From positions 682,001 through 746,000 of the forward strand of contig JAFCMP010000068.1 of NCBI GenBank assembly GCA_017506865.1: a stretch of DNA of 64,000 nucleotides, read 5' to 3'. Below are positions 52,565 through 64,000 of the stretch, in pieces. The translations under genes were made by a program, and so were the position numbers. The DNA is from Tribonema minus (taxonomy: Eukaryota > Sar > Xanthophyceae > Tribonematales > Tribonemataceae). The notes under the pieces were generated by a model. It was not told the DNA's origin and did no database searches. It was given only the letters and a program-made list of their open reading frames with translations. Position 1 is the stretch's first letter; every line of letters starts with the position of its first letter.

Positions 52565-54874
52565 ATGTGATGGCGGTCGTGGCAGAAGGCGCAAGCTTTC
52601 AGCGAAGTCTGTGAATTCCAGGTCGCGCGCGCGGAGAGTAACATCAACTGCCGGTACACTCATGTCATCATACACTCTGCACGATAAAAATTATTGTCTG
52701 TTATGCAGAACAAAAACCTGGTGATGGGGCGAGTTCACATGATGAGGCCTCAGCATCGACAAATGAGACAGCCTTAACAAATGTTGCCGCCACCTGCGCC
52801 CGCAGAAAAGCACTCAGAAACTTACCAGGTAGTAATCACCAGTGCCCAGGTCATTTAAATGCCTGAGTCTAAGATAGGGATAACTTTTCTTCATCACAGT
52901 GCTTCTGCGGTGCGGGGCGGTAACTTCGAGTGTGCAGTTTCATGAACTTGAGAAGTGATACAAGAGAAACCAATGCGTCCGACACGTATGCCTAGTTGAG
53001 GCATTGTATCGATGACTCATGTATGTACTGCGGAGAGGAAAGCAGCTCACCTTTGGGCTTCAGAGAAGGTGATCCGGGTGATCCAACCCATCTTGGCATC
53101 AGGTGCAGACGGCGGGTGGCCCTGCCAAGGAGGACAACAAGGTTACAAAAAACTCTTTCAGCCATGAGAAAAAGCTGTGGTGCATGCAGTGAAACATGCC
53201 ATGCACTGCTGTCAACATTTAGGCTGATGCAAGAGCTCAACAACAGACGAAGTCATCGCAAATCAAATAATCTGTGGTATGCATGGGACAGACAAAGAAT
53301 AGCACATTTGGGAGCTGCTTGCAGTGTTGAGTGGTTGGTCCTCAGTCAAATAATTTATCAGCACTATTGCTCAGGCGTAAATTACCTTTTGATGTGAATC
53401 ATTGGACCACCCTTTCAGCCGCAAGCTGCTCTCAAATCGCAAGACAGTTGAGTTGATGTACTCATTTTTTTCTAAAGAGCCCCTCTCACCTTGCATGATT
53501 CATTGTAGCCAGAGATCGGCGCGAGGAAACTGGCAGCTGCGCTCGCCGCTTTAACATTTACCTCCATCTGCAGGGTATCGGGAGCAAGCATCTGTCCATT
53601 CAGCAGTAGTTGTCGAGTCAAGCTGCGGCAAGGCCAGCTCCTTGGTTAACAAGGTTGAAATAAGGGAGAAATTTGCACCAGGACGCGGCCACTGCCATCA
53701 TGGGGGATCCGGAACGGTGAGTTGTCGGTGCAGATTTGATCTTGGCGAGCCTGTACTAGAGAGCTGACTTCGCCCATTGAGGGGAGCGAACCTGCCAAGT
53801 GAGGCTGCCTGGACAACCTATCATTGATGAAGGAGGAAAATTGTGATTGTTTCTGCCAGCTTAAGCGTGAGAGTTTCCTAGCTGGTGCTGCCAGATACGC
53901 AAGGCTTCTAGGTTTCTTGAGCTGTTCGCAGACGTGTGGACAATTCGCAATGAGCCTCCGTCGAGGCTGCCAGTTACTGCTTGGTGATTTTAGTGGCTGT
54001 CAACTCAAACAGCTATTGTGCGGCAAGCGAGCAAGTGATCAATGTGGGGCCAGGTGCTGCTTGGGTGCTGTCGCAGCCTCAGCGATCTTGGTGATATTTG
54101 AGTCGTCATTCGAGCAGTCAAGAGTAGCAAATATTGTGTTGCATCATTGGCTGGCACCAGCAAGCGTTCTACCCGGCACCCAGCAACGCAGGCAATGATA
54201 CCAGCTTAGCGAGAAGAATTCAGCGCGTACCTCATAAATGGTCGGTGTCTTCGCCCAGCAAGCGCGCTGTGCTAGCGGCACCGGATGCACAGATCCAATC
54301 ATCTTGGCAGGAATGCGTGCCACCAGCTGTGTGCAACAGGGCACTTTCGATGAATGTATCGCGGAAGCATCCACTCATGCACGCTGAGAGCCCTCAGCGC
54401 ACTCGTTTCTTGGTCACGGCATGCTTTAGACAACGCCAACCTGAGAAGTGATCTGAACCGCACGATGGAAAGGGAAATGGCCTTGCTCAGCTGTTCGGCC
54501 GCCGTGCTCAACGTCGTTTCTCCTGTGTTGTGTGGTGCGCACAAATGCAATGGTGTAGTTCCTAGGTGGCACGGGCTGCAGGGGGCGGAGAGGCGATCGA
54601 TCTGTACTCAGTCAAAGGAGACTTCACTTCACAGTCTGTGCAAACAACTCTGAGGGACTTCAGGCTGGTCAAACACTCGGTCTGGCCAAACACAGAGAAG
54701 TGATTCAAGGCACACGGCCTGCCTGCGAGCACTGTCTAGCTGTACAGCGCATGCAGCTCAACGCAGCAGACGTGGCAGTCGTCGCATCCCATCCGATCCA
54801 TTCGGAGGAGCGAACAATTTCCTCAACTGACGGCTGGCTCTCACTGGGGGTACGCAGCGCTGTTGGTGTAATAC
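52565..54874 (-). CDS. Partly assembled spliced gene of unknown function
   Basis: A run of minus-strand exons with matching phases: 53622-53490 (LTRQLLLNGQMLAPDTLQME...), 53121-53051 (GHPPSAPDAKMGWITRITFS), 52904-52826 (STVMKKSYPYLRLRHLNDLG then TGDYYL), 52793-52718 (VAATFVKAVSFVDAEASSCE) and from 52672 down to about 52565 (VYDDMSVPAVDVTLRARDLE then FTDFAESLRLLPRPP). Further likely exons upstream are 54874-54773 (TPTALRTPSESQPSVEEIVR then SSEWIGWDA), 54522-54441 (ETTLSTAAEQLSKAISLSIV) and 54326-54231 (LVARIPAKMIGSVHPVPLAQ then RACWAKTPTIYE), with something near 53.66-53.8 kb. Start, stop and some joins are unresolved, and an overlapping frame at 53.57-53.69 kb also looks protein-like. I recognise no domain. 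It is divergent from the membrane-protein gene at 54972, with about 100 bases between them. Confidence 0.4.
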
Positions 54875-54971
54875 CTGCAGAGCGAGAGGCGTCAGTCGAC
54901 TGACGATCGCGGCAGCTACAGTGCAGCAGCGGTGAGCAGGCGCGCCAGCGTTCTGCTCGCGTGCAGTACAC

Positions 54972-57900
54972 ATGGTTTTTGGGAAGGCCCTGCTTGGCGG
55001 ACTGCTGCTGGCGGTATGCCTCGGCAAAGTGAGAGCTGATGCCATTGGCCATAGCAGCAGGTCTACTGCAGCGAACAACACCACCGCATGTCCCGTCCTA
55101 ACCTATGAGGACAGCTCGGGGCAGTGCGCGGCCTGCCCGGATGGAGCAACCTGCATTACTGCCGGGCAGACCATCGACACGCTGTCCCTCGAGGCTGGGT
55201 ACTGGCGAGGCGGGCCGACGCTGGACATCCAGGAGTGCCCTCGCATGGACTCGTGAGTGCTGTGATGAAGCATTGAAGTTGAACGCCCGCAGTGCCGGCA
55301 GTGGTCGACACATGCCCTGTTGGTCATGTAGCCAAGCTGGCGATGTGGTGCCAATCGCGTGTTTGTTCGCGCAGCACTGCAGTCACCGTTTGAAACCCAA
55401 AGAATGTGTGTAATGCTCCAGGTTTCTGCGATGACAGGCAGACAGCGCACGTCATCAACGTGCCTGATGTGCAATTGACAACTCTAGTGCGCTTTTGAAG
55501 TTGAGTGAACTGTCGAAGTATTATTTTAATCAGTTTTAATTTAAAGCTTTGCTAGCATCCAGGCTCGATCAGACTAGCGCATGGTGACAGGCTTGGCTGT
55601 AAATCCTTATATCTGCTCTGCGCATGTGCGTCTGATGAGGTGATAGCTAAAACATACTGCAAATTTTGGCTCAAGTACCTTTCAGCACTGAGCACAGATG
55701 TGATACGTACGCTGGACATTCTGATTGTGGCAGTGGTATGAGCATGACACTTCTCATTGCTGCATGCTCATACACCATATGGTGGCGCTCTTCTGCTGCT
55801 TTTGCTTCCTGTGCATGTTGGTCAATGACGAGAGCTGCACTGAGCCGTTTCTCAATACCGTCCTTCCGACTTACCTTGCATAAGCGTGCTAGAGCAGTGC
55901 AAGCCCCACACGCTGCAACGACGCCATAGGGGTCACTGTACTCGCATCACAGTACAACCTGCTGCTTTTCGGCTGTTCCAGCCACCTGTTGAACTGTGAA
56001 CTTGCATGACAGGCCTGAACAAACAGCTGAAGCACTACCTTCGAGCCTGCTCAATGCATATGACGCACACAGCATGAACTTCTTTTTGTGTCAGTTCCCA
56101 GAGCTGCATTGCAACGGTTCAATGAGTTGTGCTTGCATGAGCCCGCCATTTGATTTTCACCACGCTACTCGAACTTGTCTCATGTCAACCTTTACCGTTC
56201 CTGTGTTGGCACGCACGCACGCAGCTGCGTAGGCGGTGCGGACCTGAATGCGTACTGTGAGGGCGGGTACATGGGGCCCTTGTGCGCGGTGTGCGAGGGG
56301 AACAGCTACATCACAGGCAGTTACGAGTGAGTCTCTATCTCAGTAAGCTTTGCCACCTGGGTGTCACATGCAGAACCGTATTTCGTAGGTAAGCTTCCAT
56401 TAGCTGGCAAGCTGCTAGCTGTGAGTGGTGGCAGTAGAGACGCGCATGGCATGAGTCAAGTGTCATGACCAGCCCCATGACATTGGCCTGGTGGCTTGGA
56501 AAGTGCTCGCATGAAAAGCCTGCATTGGACATGAAAGACCCGCACTAGATTTAACCTCGGGAATTTTGCGACGCTATCCTTACAGAGCTCGCATTGGACG
56601 TCGAATTCAACGTTGGAATTTGTGGGGTACCATCTTGTGGAGCCTGCACTACATCAGATGCATCAGATGCAGATCGGGCTGTGTTGTCCTTCACAAAGTG
56701 AGCAGGCGATGTGTTTGCGGCCCAGCTGCTACCCCTGCCTCTAGACTAATCTTCTTCAACCGATCCCTCATAAACGATGTCTGATCGTCCACTGCGTGGC
56801 ATGAGCCGACACCCAAGACAATGTGGTGGTGTAGTACTACTAATGGTTCAGAAGTGGACACCCATGTTCAATGCTATAGTAGCATCTGAAACAAGCCATG
56901 CCCGCATTTGATGCCTGGCAAGTTTGATGTTACAGTAGCACCTGGAACAAGCCATGTGCCCCCAACATGATGTCTGGCGAGATAACTGTATCAATCAAGC
57001 TATACTGCTGACACAGTCAAGCGCTGCTCTTCTGGGAAGACTGCAGGACTGGAAGGGATACACTGAGTGCAACTTGCTCATTGAGCATATGCTGTGCCAC
57101 TTTTTGGATGACGCTGCTTGTCAATGTGTACTTCACACGGCATGCTCAAGTGCGCCTAGTGCGCCGCAGATTTGGCATGCCACTTATGAATGGCACTGGT
57201 CCTTGTTACCTGGTATGGCAAGGCAACAGATCCAAGGTTTGCCGGAACAATGCATGTATACTATCGGCTGCGTGTATAGGTGACACCGGGCTGAGTTTGT
57301 CTCAACACCACATAAGACCTTGCTCACTTCCACGTTGGGGCCCGAACTTTCTAGGTTGCTACAGAGGGAGTTCATAAAAGAGGTCTTGAAGGCAGATGGC
57401 CAGCGTTACGTTGGCCACAACATCGCGACAACCTGCCGTTGTACCTCCTGCTTGGCGCTCACGAGGGGGAGCACGCATCATCAACTGTCATTCACCTCCC
57501 TGCACATCTCACGACGCGCTGGCAATATCATCGTCATGCCTCCGTGGCAGCTGAGTGCACTTCGGTGCCACCATCTTGCCTCATGGACAAAGACACGCGC
57601 GCACACACATGCCACAGTCACCTGTCCCCCGCGCTACATGCCGCTGTGCGCCGCATCACCCCCCTCCCCCTGCTTTGACGTGATGAAATGACAACTGCTG
57701 CTCGTGATATCCCTTGCTCAGGCCGCAGCCTCACGCACCATGCCCCTTCCGGCCCACTATCAACAGCGCGTGCACCCACCATAAAACACAAACTCGACTT
57801 CAACCGCTGCCCCCCCCCCCCCTTTCGCTGCGCCGCCAGGTGCCGCTCCTGCTCGCGCGGCGGCCGCGCGTACACCATCATCGTCATCGTCGTCTTCTGC

Positions 57901-60900
57901 GCGGCGCTCGCGGCAGTGCTGCTGCTGCTCTACAAGGGCCTGGCGCGCGACGTGCAGGCCGGCGACGCGACGCTGTCGGTTACGCAGAGCGACAGTTTCG
58001 GCGGCGCGCACTCGGCGTCCGCGGTCGCGCGCGCCGTGGCGTGGCTCAAGCAGCGCAGCGCGACGCTCATGGTCCGCTTCAAGATACTGGTGAGGGCGCA
58101 CGCGATGTTGCTGGAGGCCGCAGGCGTGCCTGTGAGCGTTGCACGTGCCTTTGCGGCTGCACGCTCCACCGCGATTCAGATTGCGCACACGGGACCCGTG
58201 CTAGCGCCTTCCGCAGCAGTTGCCGGCGCGGGCTCCATATGGTGGTACAGCTGTGGTGCAAAGGCAAACTGTGGTTGTTTTGTGCCGCTTGTTGTGCAGT
58301 AAAGGGTTGTACAGGGGCCCCCAGGGGCCCCCCACATTCTCGTGGCGCTGCTGCCTACAGCTTGTCTCAACAAGGCCCTTTCTCGACCAGAGCAATGGGT
58401 CTCAGTGGCGTGGTGCCAAGTGGGTGCGGCGCGCCTCGCCCTCCTCGTGCACTGCATCTTCGCCACATTCACCGTGAATTCATTCATCACACGCGCTGTA
58501 TACGTCACTTACCACAATTCATGAATTCACACGTGCCGTATCGGGCTGCCGCTGCGTTCGTCTCGTGCTGCAGGTGACGCACTTCCAGATAGTGGCGGGG
58601 CTGCCCGCGCTGCTGCGCGTAAACTTCCCGCAGTCCTTCACGGCGCTCACCAACACGCTCAACGTCTTCAACCTCGACTTCTGGGGGCTGCTGAGCAGGT
58701 GCGATAGTGCATGCGCGCACGCCGCCGCTGATAGTTTCGCATTGTGTAACGGCTTTCGTCACTACCTCATCTCTGCCATCGTGCGCGCGCGCGCACGCCA
58801 CCGCTGGTGGTGATTTTCGCATTGTGTAACGGCTGACCCCCTACCACCCCCCTCACCTCTGCCTTGACGGCCTCCTCGCGGCGGTGGACGCCCGTAGCAA
58901 CGTCATTTGACATAGGTCGTGGAGCAGAAAAGACCTGCGCTGGCGTCCCGCGGCAACCGGCAGAGGCTGCGGGCTACTTGCACGCTCTGCTGCCTGTGAG
59001 CTCTACAAGGCAGGCCACGTCGTGCTCACTGCGACAAGGCTGCAGGCCGCAGTCTGCTCCATGTCCAGGGCCATTACAAATCGCTTGCAATTGCACCAGC
59101 CTTCCCCCCATCCCCCCACCGTCCCCATCTGGCATGAAGGTGATGTGATGATGAAGGCGATGCACAACGCAGACCGCTTTTCGCAGTAGACGTTGTCTGT
59201 CATTGTAACGCAAATCAGCATGGGCGTCTGGAACCCCAAACCTCATACTACGGAAGTACAGAATAAAAAGCACATATGCGTAACATCGGCGCGTTTGGCT
59301 CCAGTCTCAACCCCCCCCGTGGCGCACCCCCCCCCCCTGCCCCCCCCCCTCTCTTGCAGCGGCTGCTTCTTCGAGGTCAATTTCCTCAACAAGCTGCTGT
59401 TCTCCACGCTGCTGCCGCTGGCCATCATCGCGGCCATCTTCGGCGTGCACGGCGCGCGCTGCGTGCTCGCGCGAGGCCGCGGCAGCGGCAGCGGCGGCAG
59501 CGCGTTGTGGCGGCATGGCTCGTGGGACGCATCACTGCAGGCGGCGCTGCTGACGCTGTTCATGTTCTACGTCGTCGCCTCCACCACGGTACGAGGTGTC
59601 TTCAAAATCTGGCTCACTGCGCAATGTGCAGGTCTGTGTGTAGTCTTGTGAGCGCACAGACTGTGTCGACGTGTACATGGCCTGAATGGTTTGCGCTGTC
59701 GCGATGTGAAGGCGGGGCACTGTCAAGCGGCGTCAGCGCTCGATGCGCCGCACTGCTGCCACTTGTCTGTCCCAGTGAAACGCCAACAAATCACGGAGCA
59801 CCAACCTTGAGCGGTGGTCAACCTGGTTGGGTCATGGGCATCTCCAGCACTGCAACTTGAAGTGGACCCTTGAGCAACCGTGAATCACCTGCATCTCGCA
59901 GATGACTGGTAGCTTGAGACTTCACTCTTGTACCCTTCGTGCAGGCTTGCATGAAAGCAGACATCTCTAGGCGGACTGGGCCTGACCATATCCTTCACCT
60001 TCCTTGACGAACGTTTGACTACTTCTGACAAGAAGTACGAGACGCCAATCCCACTTACTTCAAACGTGCACGAAAGGAGGCACCTCCCTGAAGAGTCATG
60101 CTGACCATCTGCTGCTTCCTGGATGCTGTGTCCGCTGCAATTCTGCACCTTTATGCAGAGTCATGCTGATCAACTTCAACTTCCTTGGTGCCATTGACGC
60201 TCGCTCAGGCGCTGCAGACCTTCGACTGCGACAGGCTGCAGCTGAGCAGTGCCATTGGCATCGATGCACCTCTGTGACAGCGTGCGTCACCCCTGACCAT
60301 CTTCAACTTCCTCCATGCCGTTGACGCTCCCTCAGGTGCTGCAGACGTTCGACTGTGACACGGTGCAGCTGAGCAGCGCCACCGGCGAGACGGCCTCGTA
60401 CCTGCGCGCCGACTACTCTGTCGATTGCGACAGCGCCGCCTACAGGCGCTCGCGCGTGTACGCCATCATCATGACAGCGGTGAGCGCTGCCGTTTTGTTA
60501 ATGGCCGCGTTGTTGATGTTGCATGCAAATGCGCTTCTTCGCAGTTGCAGGTGTGCTGAAGGTGCTTTCATTTCAGTGTGTTCCGCAAAAGGCTGGTGCA
60601 CTGGGCGCCTCACAAACTGAATTTGATGTTTCTGAAGCTCAAAGCGCGCGAGGCGTGCAGAAGCTGATGCACATGCATTCGGTCCTCTACACTCACAAGG
60701 CATGGCGTTTGCACATTGCTGCACCACCAGCTTGCCAGACATGTGTGGTGTTTCTCGAAGCAAGTAGCGGAGACAGCGAAATGAAGCCCTCAGCTGCCTA
60801 CGCTCCGCCGTTCTGATGAGCTCAATGACGAAGCGCTGCCATCAAAGCATACTACACATATACCCATCTACTTCACTCTTAGCAGAGCCACGTGTACATG

Positions 60901-63900
60901 TGGCACAAAATCTCAGCGACGCCCTTGCTCAGCAACGAACACCACCTCGCCCCCCCCCCCCCCCAGGGCTACCCGATCAGCGTCCCCGTTCTCTACGCCT
61001 GTCTCCTGCTGTTATCGCGCCGCCGCCTCGACAGCGTGCGCGCCGACGCGAAGCGCAGCATCATTATCATCACAAGCATACAAAACTGCCTACCCATGCG
61101 CTTGCCGAGCAAAGCCCCCGCCCGCTCCCCCTCCAGGTCTACCCGATCGGCGTCCCCTTTCTCTACGCGAGTCTCCTGCTATTATCGCGCCAGCGCCTCG
61201 ACCCCGTGCGCGCTGACGCGAAGCGCAGCATGGAGGTGCGCGACGCCGACGCCGGCGTGCGCAAGACGCGCTTCCTCTGGGGCTCGTACCGCCCGCGCGC
61301 GTTCTGGTACGAGGTCTGGCTGACCCTGTACAAGCTGCTGCTGTCGGGGCTGCTCGTCTACTTCCGGCAGGGGACGCCCACGCAGGTGCGCACGCATTGG
61401 CACTGTGCTACAATGCGTCATGTTCGTTGACTAGGCCTTCGAGGCGCGTGTTTGTGCTTGCCTTTGTGTACCAGGGGACGGCATATGCACGCACGTCGCA
61501 GTTGAGTCGGCCAATGCAAATCAGGCAGGGGACGCCCACACAGGTGCGCACGCGCGCGCGAGCAGCACCCGGATGAGAGAACTGTCGTGCTGCTTCATTG
61601 TCGTTTAGTGGGCCTTCACGGCGCATGGTTCTGCTTGTCTTTGTGGACTAGGGGGGGCGTATGAACGCGCATCGCGGTCGAGTTGGCCTTGATGACGCAT
61701 CGCTCAGCTCGTCAATGCGACCAGCAATTGTTTTGTATTAGACGCTGTTTGTGGGAGGCGAGACGATGCTTTACACCGCCTTCTTCAAGCTGTTGACTGA
61801 GCTCCGGTAATGGCCACCATCATACCTCCCTGTACCGCTGCTTGCCTGCCAGCACCCTTCACATGTGCTCTTGTAACTGCCTGGACGTTCAAACGCGTGC
61901 TTCTCTGGCCGACTTCCTCCCCTGCCCATCCTTGAACCTACCCCCCCCCCGCCCCCTGTGCGCGCAGACGACAGTGGCGCTGCTCCTCACGCTGGTGGCC
62001 ATGTGGCTGCAAACGCTGGTGGCGCCGTTCACGCGGCGCGACGAGAACCGCCTCGCGGAGTGCGCGTACTGGGCGACCATTCTCACACTCATCGCAGCGC
62101 TGCTCATCTCGGCGTCGGTGAGTTTGGGACGCAACCATCGATCTTCTATGTATGGAAATGAATATATCTTCTATGTATGGAAATGAAGCAGAAGATCGTA
62201 GAGCTCTACTTAGGTGACAAGGGATGGGTAGCCGCAGGTGCCTTCCACCAATAACCGTGGTCGCCGCTGCTGCAGCGACTGGCCACGAGTCAAACAGTGC
62301 CATCATATCCACAGTAGTCAAAAGCCTTCTGTGTGCAAGCTTTTTAGCGTTCGAGGCATGTATACTGCCATCGTTGTACTACCATCTGCCGCTGCCTGCA
62401 GCTTCCCTACCCATCTAGTTCTCCAACTATCAACTGCTGCAACACTCTTCCCCGTGCACGCCTGAACCTAGGGGTGGCAGGTTAGGGCTACCGCTGAGCG
62501 CTGCAACCGCGTCAAGTGAGGCATGTGCACGTGTAAGAAGGGGGGTGCGCAGTCTCGGTCGCTGAGTGCATTTCGCGCGTCTTGAAGCTCGAACACAGAA
62601 GGCAGAGCCGCTGCATGTGTGCATTGCGTTCCCCTGCGCGCACATGCCGCGCGCGACTGCATCTGGCGCCGCTTTGGAGGCACCTCTGTCGAGCGCTGCC
62701 TCGAGCGCACGCCTGCTGCCCCTATCATCAATGGTACCCCAATGTATCACTGTTAAACAGCACGTGCAGAACTGACACTCGCCCCCTCTCTGCGCTGACA
62801 GGACACCGGCTCGGACGGCGTCAACATGGCGCTGCTTGGCGCAATCTTGTCGATCATCAACCTGCTGGTAATAGGTAAGTGCAGATATGTACCTCCGTGC
62901 CTACAACGGTTGTGATCCGGCTCATCATCAATGATTCGGTGTACCTAGCAGTACTCTGAAACATGGTTTTCTGAGTCTAGAGATTTGTCTTTCACCCAGG
63001 CGCCTTTCATTCCTGCTGTCATATCTCAAGTCTGCTGGCGTGGTCTTTAGCCCAACCGTTCCGCTTCTCACAGCAGCAGGCCTGTGCTGAGTGTACCGCA
63101 CATTGCTGCTGACAGTTCCCGCGCGTGACATCAACGCTCAGCCGTTTCCTCACCGCAGTCGCCCGCCCCACCACACCTCTCTCTCTCGCGCGTGCGCACA
63201 GTGCTGGCGGTCGTCCAGCTCTTCTGGAGCGCGAGCGCGTGGCTCTACGACCTCATTGGCCGCGACGACGCCGACGAAAAACCCAATTCCAACATAAACG
63301 CCGCCGACCACGCCAAGCCTGCCGACGCAGCCACCAAGCAACAGCGCCCCGCCGCCAGCGGCAGCGGCAGCAGCAGCACCGACGCCCAGGACTGCCTTGA
63401 ACAAGCCATGCCGGCGGCAGACTCGGCGCCAATGTCGACGTCGCCGCGGCGGCGCGCGCGCCCACCAGCGCGACGCGAGTGCCGCCGCCGCCGCCGCTGC
63501 CGTCGCCGGCGCGCAGGTGCACCCCGCACGGCAGCAGCAGCAGCAGCAGCCGCCAGCAGCAGCGACGGCGGCGCAGCGCGTGACGCCATCCGCTGCAGCA
63601 CCTGCGCCGGCGGGCGTGAGTGCGGGCCGTCTGGACGCAGCTGCGTCAGCAGCGGCATCAGCTGCAGCGGCATCTTCAGGGGCAGTGGTGGCCCAGCACG
63701 CAGCGCCGGAAGCTGTGGCGGTGGCCCCTGCGGTTGCCGCCGCAGCTTCGGCAGCACCGCCCGCAAGGCCAACGCCCACCGCCGCAGCAGCTACGTCAGC
63801 GGCACCCCGCGCAGCAGAGGTGCCGCCTGCGGCTGTGACACAGGCAACTTCAGCGGCGGGCCAGCGCGCCGCTGCGGCAGCGACCAGCGCAGCTGCAGCG

Positions 63901-64000
63901 GCAGCTGGCACACCTGCTGCAGCATCAGCAGCAGTGCCGGGGGCGGGGCCAGCAGTCGCAGCGCCAGCGGCTATGGCGACTGCGGCCACGCTCTGGATGG
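54972..64000 (+). CDS. Cys-rich, multi-pass membrane protein (runs off the window)
   Basis: Exons 54972-55252, 56225-56326, 57840-58089, 58574-58698, 59360-59588, 60336-60479, 61137-61385, 61968-62117, 62802-62874 and 63202 onward are in phase. A signal peptide (MVFGKALLGGLLLAVCLGKV) leads to a Cys-rich ectodomain of the EGF/ephrin-receptor-like type (CAACPDGATCITAGQTIDTL, AYCEGGYMGPLCAVCEG, ECRSCS). About eight membrane segments follow, for example YTIIVIVVFCAALAAVLLLL, LLPLAIIAAIFG, VYPIGVPFLYASLLLL, VALLLTLVAMWLQTLV and MALLGAILSIINLLV. The order CEGYxGPLC, NFPQSFTALTNTLNVFNLDF, YPIGVPFLYA and FLWGSYRPRAFWYEVW matches large putative receptor/channel proteins of algae, oomycetes and other protists whose function is unknown. 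After about 63440 the frame becomes uncertain in Ala/Gln/Pro-rich sequence; from about 63465 a different frame reads as an Ala-rich linker to the window end, so a small intron or sequence error lies there. Confidence 0.8.
58705..58835 (+). repeat. Tandem duplication in a membrane-protein gene intron
   Basis: Two copies of CGCGCACGCC-CCGCTG-T followed by TTTCGCATTGTGTAACGGCT, about 72 bases apart, just after exon 4. Confidence 0.85.
60209..60262 (+). repeat. Intronic copy of exon 6 start (membrane-protein gene)
   Basis: CTCAG then GCGCTGCAGACCTTCGACTG and GACAGGCTGCAGCTGAGCAG copies acceptor and start of the exon at 60336, with several changes, 127 bases upstream. Confidence 0.9.
60967..61062 (+). 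repeat. Frame-preserving intronic copy of exon 7 start (membrane-protein gene)
   Basis: About 96 bases copy 61137-61232 with acceptor (CCCCCAG) and an open frame (GYPISVPVLYACLLLLSRRR then LDSVRADAKRS), about 85-90 percent identical by eye. The second copy alone continues into the rest of the exon. No donor is seen at the end of the first copy. Confidence 0.9.
61524..61550 (+). repeat. Intronic copy of exon 7 end (membrane-protein gene)
   Basis: GGCAGGGGACGCCCACACAG plus GTGCGCA repeats 61369-61392, including the donor. Confidence 0.9.
62170..62365 (+). repeat. Dispersed repeat, second full-length copy
   Basis: Matches 8205-8395 in the same orientation, again inside an intron. The 5' edge shows a short local duplication (CTTCTATGTATGGAAATGAA twice at about 62142-62187), which might be a target-site or insertion scar. 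Confidence 0.85.

Noticed and set aside
61742..61806. Exon-like segment reading TLFVGGETMLYTAFFKLLTE between a TAG and a GGTAATG
   Set aside because: 65 bases would break the frame between two phase-0 exons, and the protein family joins directly without it.
63150..63989. 279-codon minus-strand Ala-rich open frame
   Set aside because: It is the antisense of the GC-rich repetitive tail of the plus-strand membrane-protein gene; alanine runs arise from GCN-rich DNA on either strand.

Overview
The window is nuclear DNA from a eukaryote with GC-rich exons (strong G/C preference at third codon positions) and many long GT-AG introns. The best clue to the host is that two neighbouring genes, an ssDNA-binding protein and DNA gyrase subunit A, both start with a hydrophobic signal peptide followed by an A-x-A-F or S-L-A-F cleavage motif. 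That is the bipartite plastid-targeting signal of algae with red-derived complex plastids (haptophytes, stramenopiles, cryptophytes). High GC and TTAGGG-type telomere-like tracts fit a haptophyte, but I cannot name a species.

Layout. 163-1475 (+): C-terminal end of N-acetylglutamate synthase. 5263-12646 (+): complete STI1/HOP co-chaperone, 11 exons. 14725-15156 (-): unrecognised ORF. 15808-17331 (-): LETM1-C-terminal-like EF-hand protein. 18710-21430 (-): PX-domain protein. 22096-25189 (-): transaldolase. 25812-28413 (+): plastid SSB. 28927-44450 (+): plastid GyrA, 19 exons, 975 codons. 49184-50224 (+): single-exon ESCRT-III CHMP6/Vps20 with an Ala-rich tail. About 52565-54874 (-): a spliced gene of unknown function that I could only partly assemble. 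54972 to the window end (+): multi-pass membrane protein with a Cys-rich ectodomain, running off the edge. Exon joins were made by hand from reading-frame phase and family similarity.

Gene logic. SSB and GyrA lie head to tail 513 bases apart and both look plastid-directed, so they form a small plastid-DNA-maintenance pair. Transaldolase is divergent from SSB. The other genes are housekeeping and show no pathway link.

The most unusual property lies in the introns. Many contain decayed or near-perfect tandem copies of the neighbouring exon edge together with its splice site ('exon echoes'): STI1 introns 4, 6 and 10; about ten GyrA introns, one with four copies of an exon end; and the membrane-protein gene. 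Introns also carry long C-homopolymers as polypyrimidine tracts, CCCTAA telomere-like tracts and a dispersed interspersed repeat. The 45.4-48.5 kb intergenic region holds three inverted repeats: a 38-bp perfect hairpin, a 50-bp perfect hairpin of the same family, and a roughly 290-bp-arm imperfect inverted repeat.
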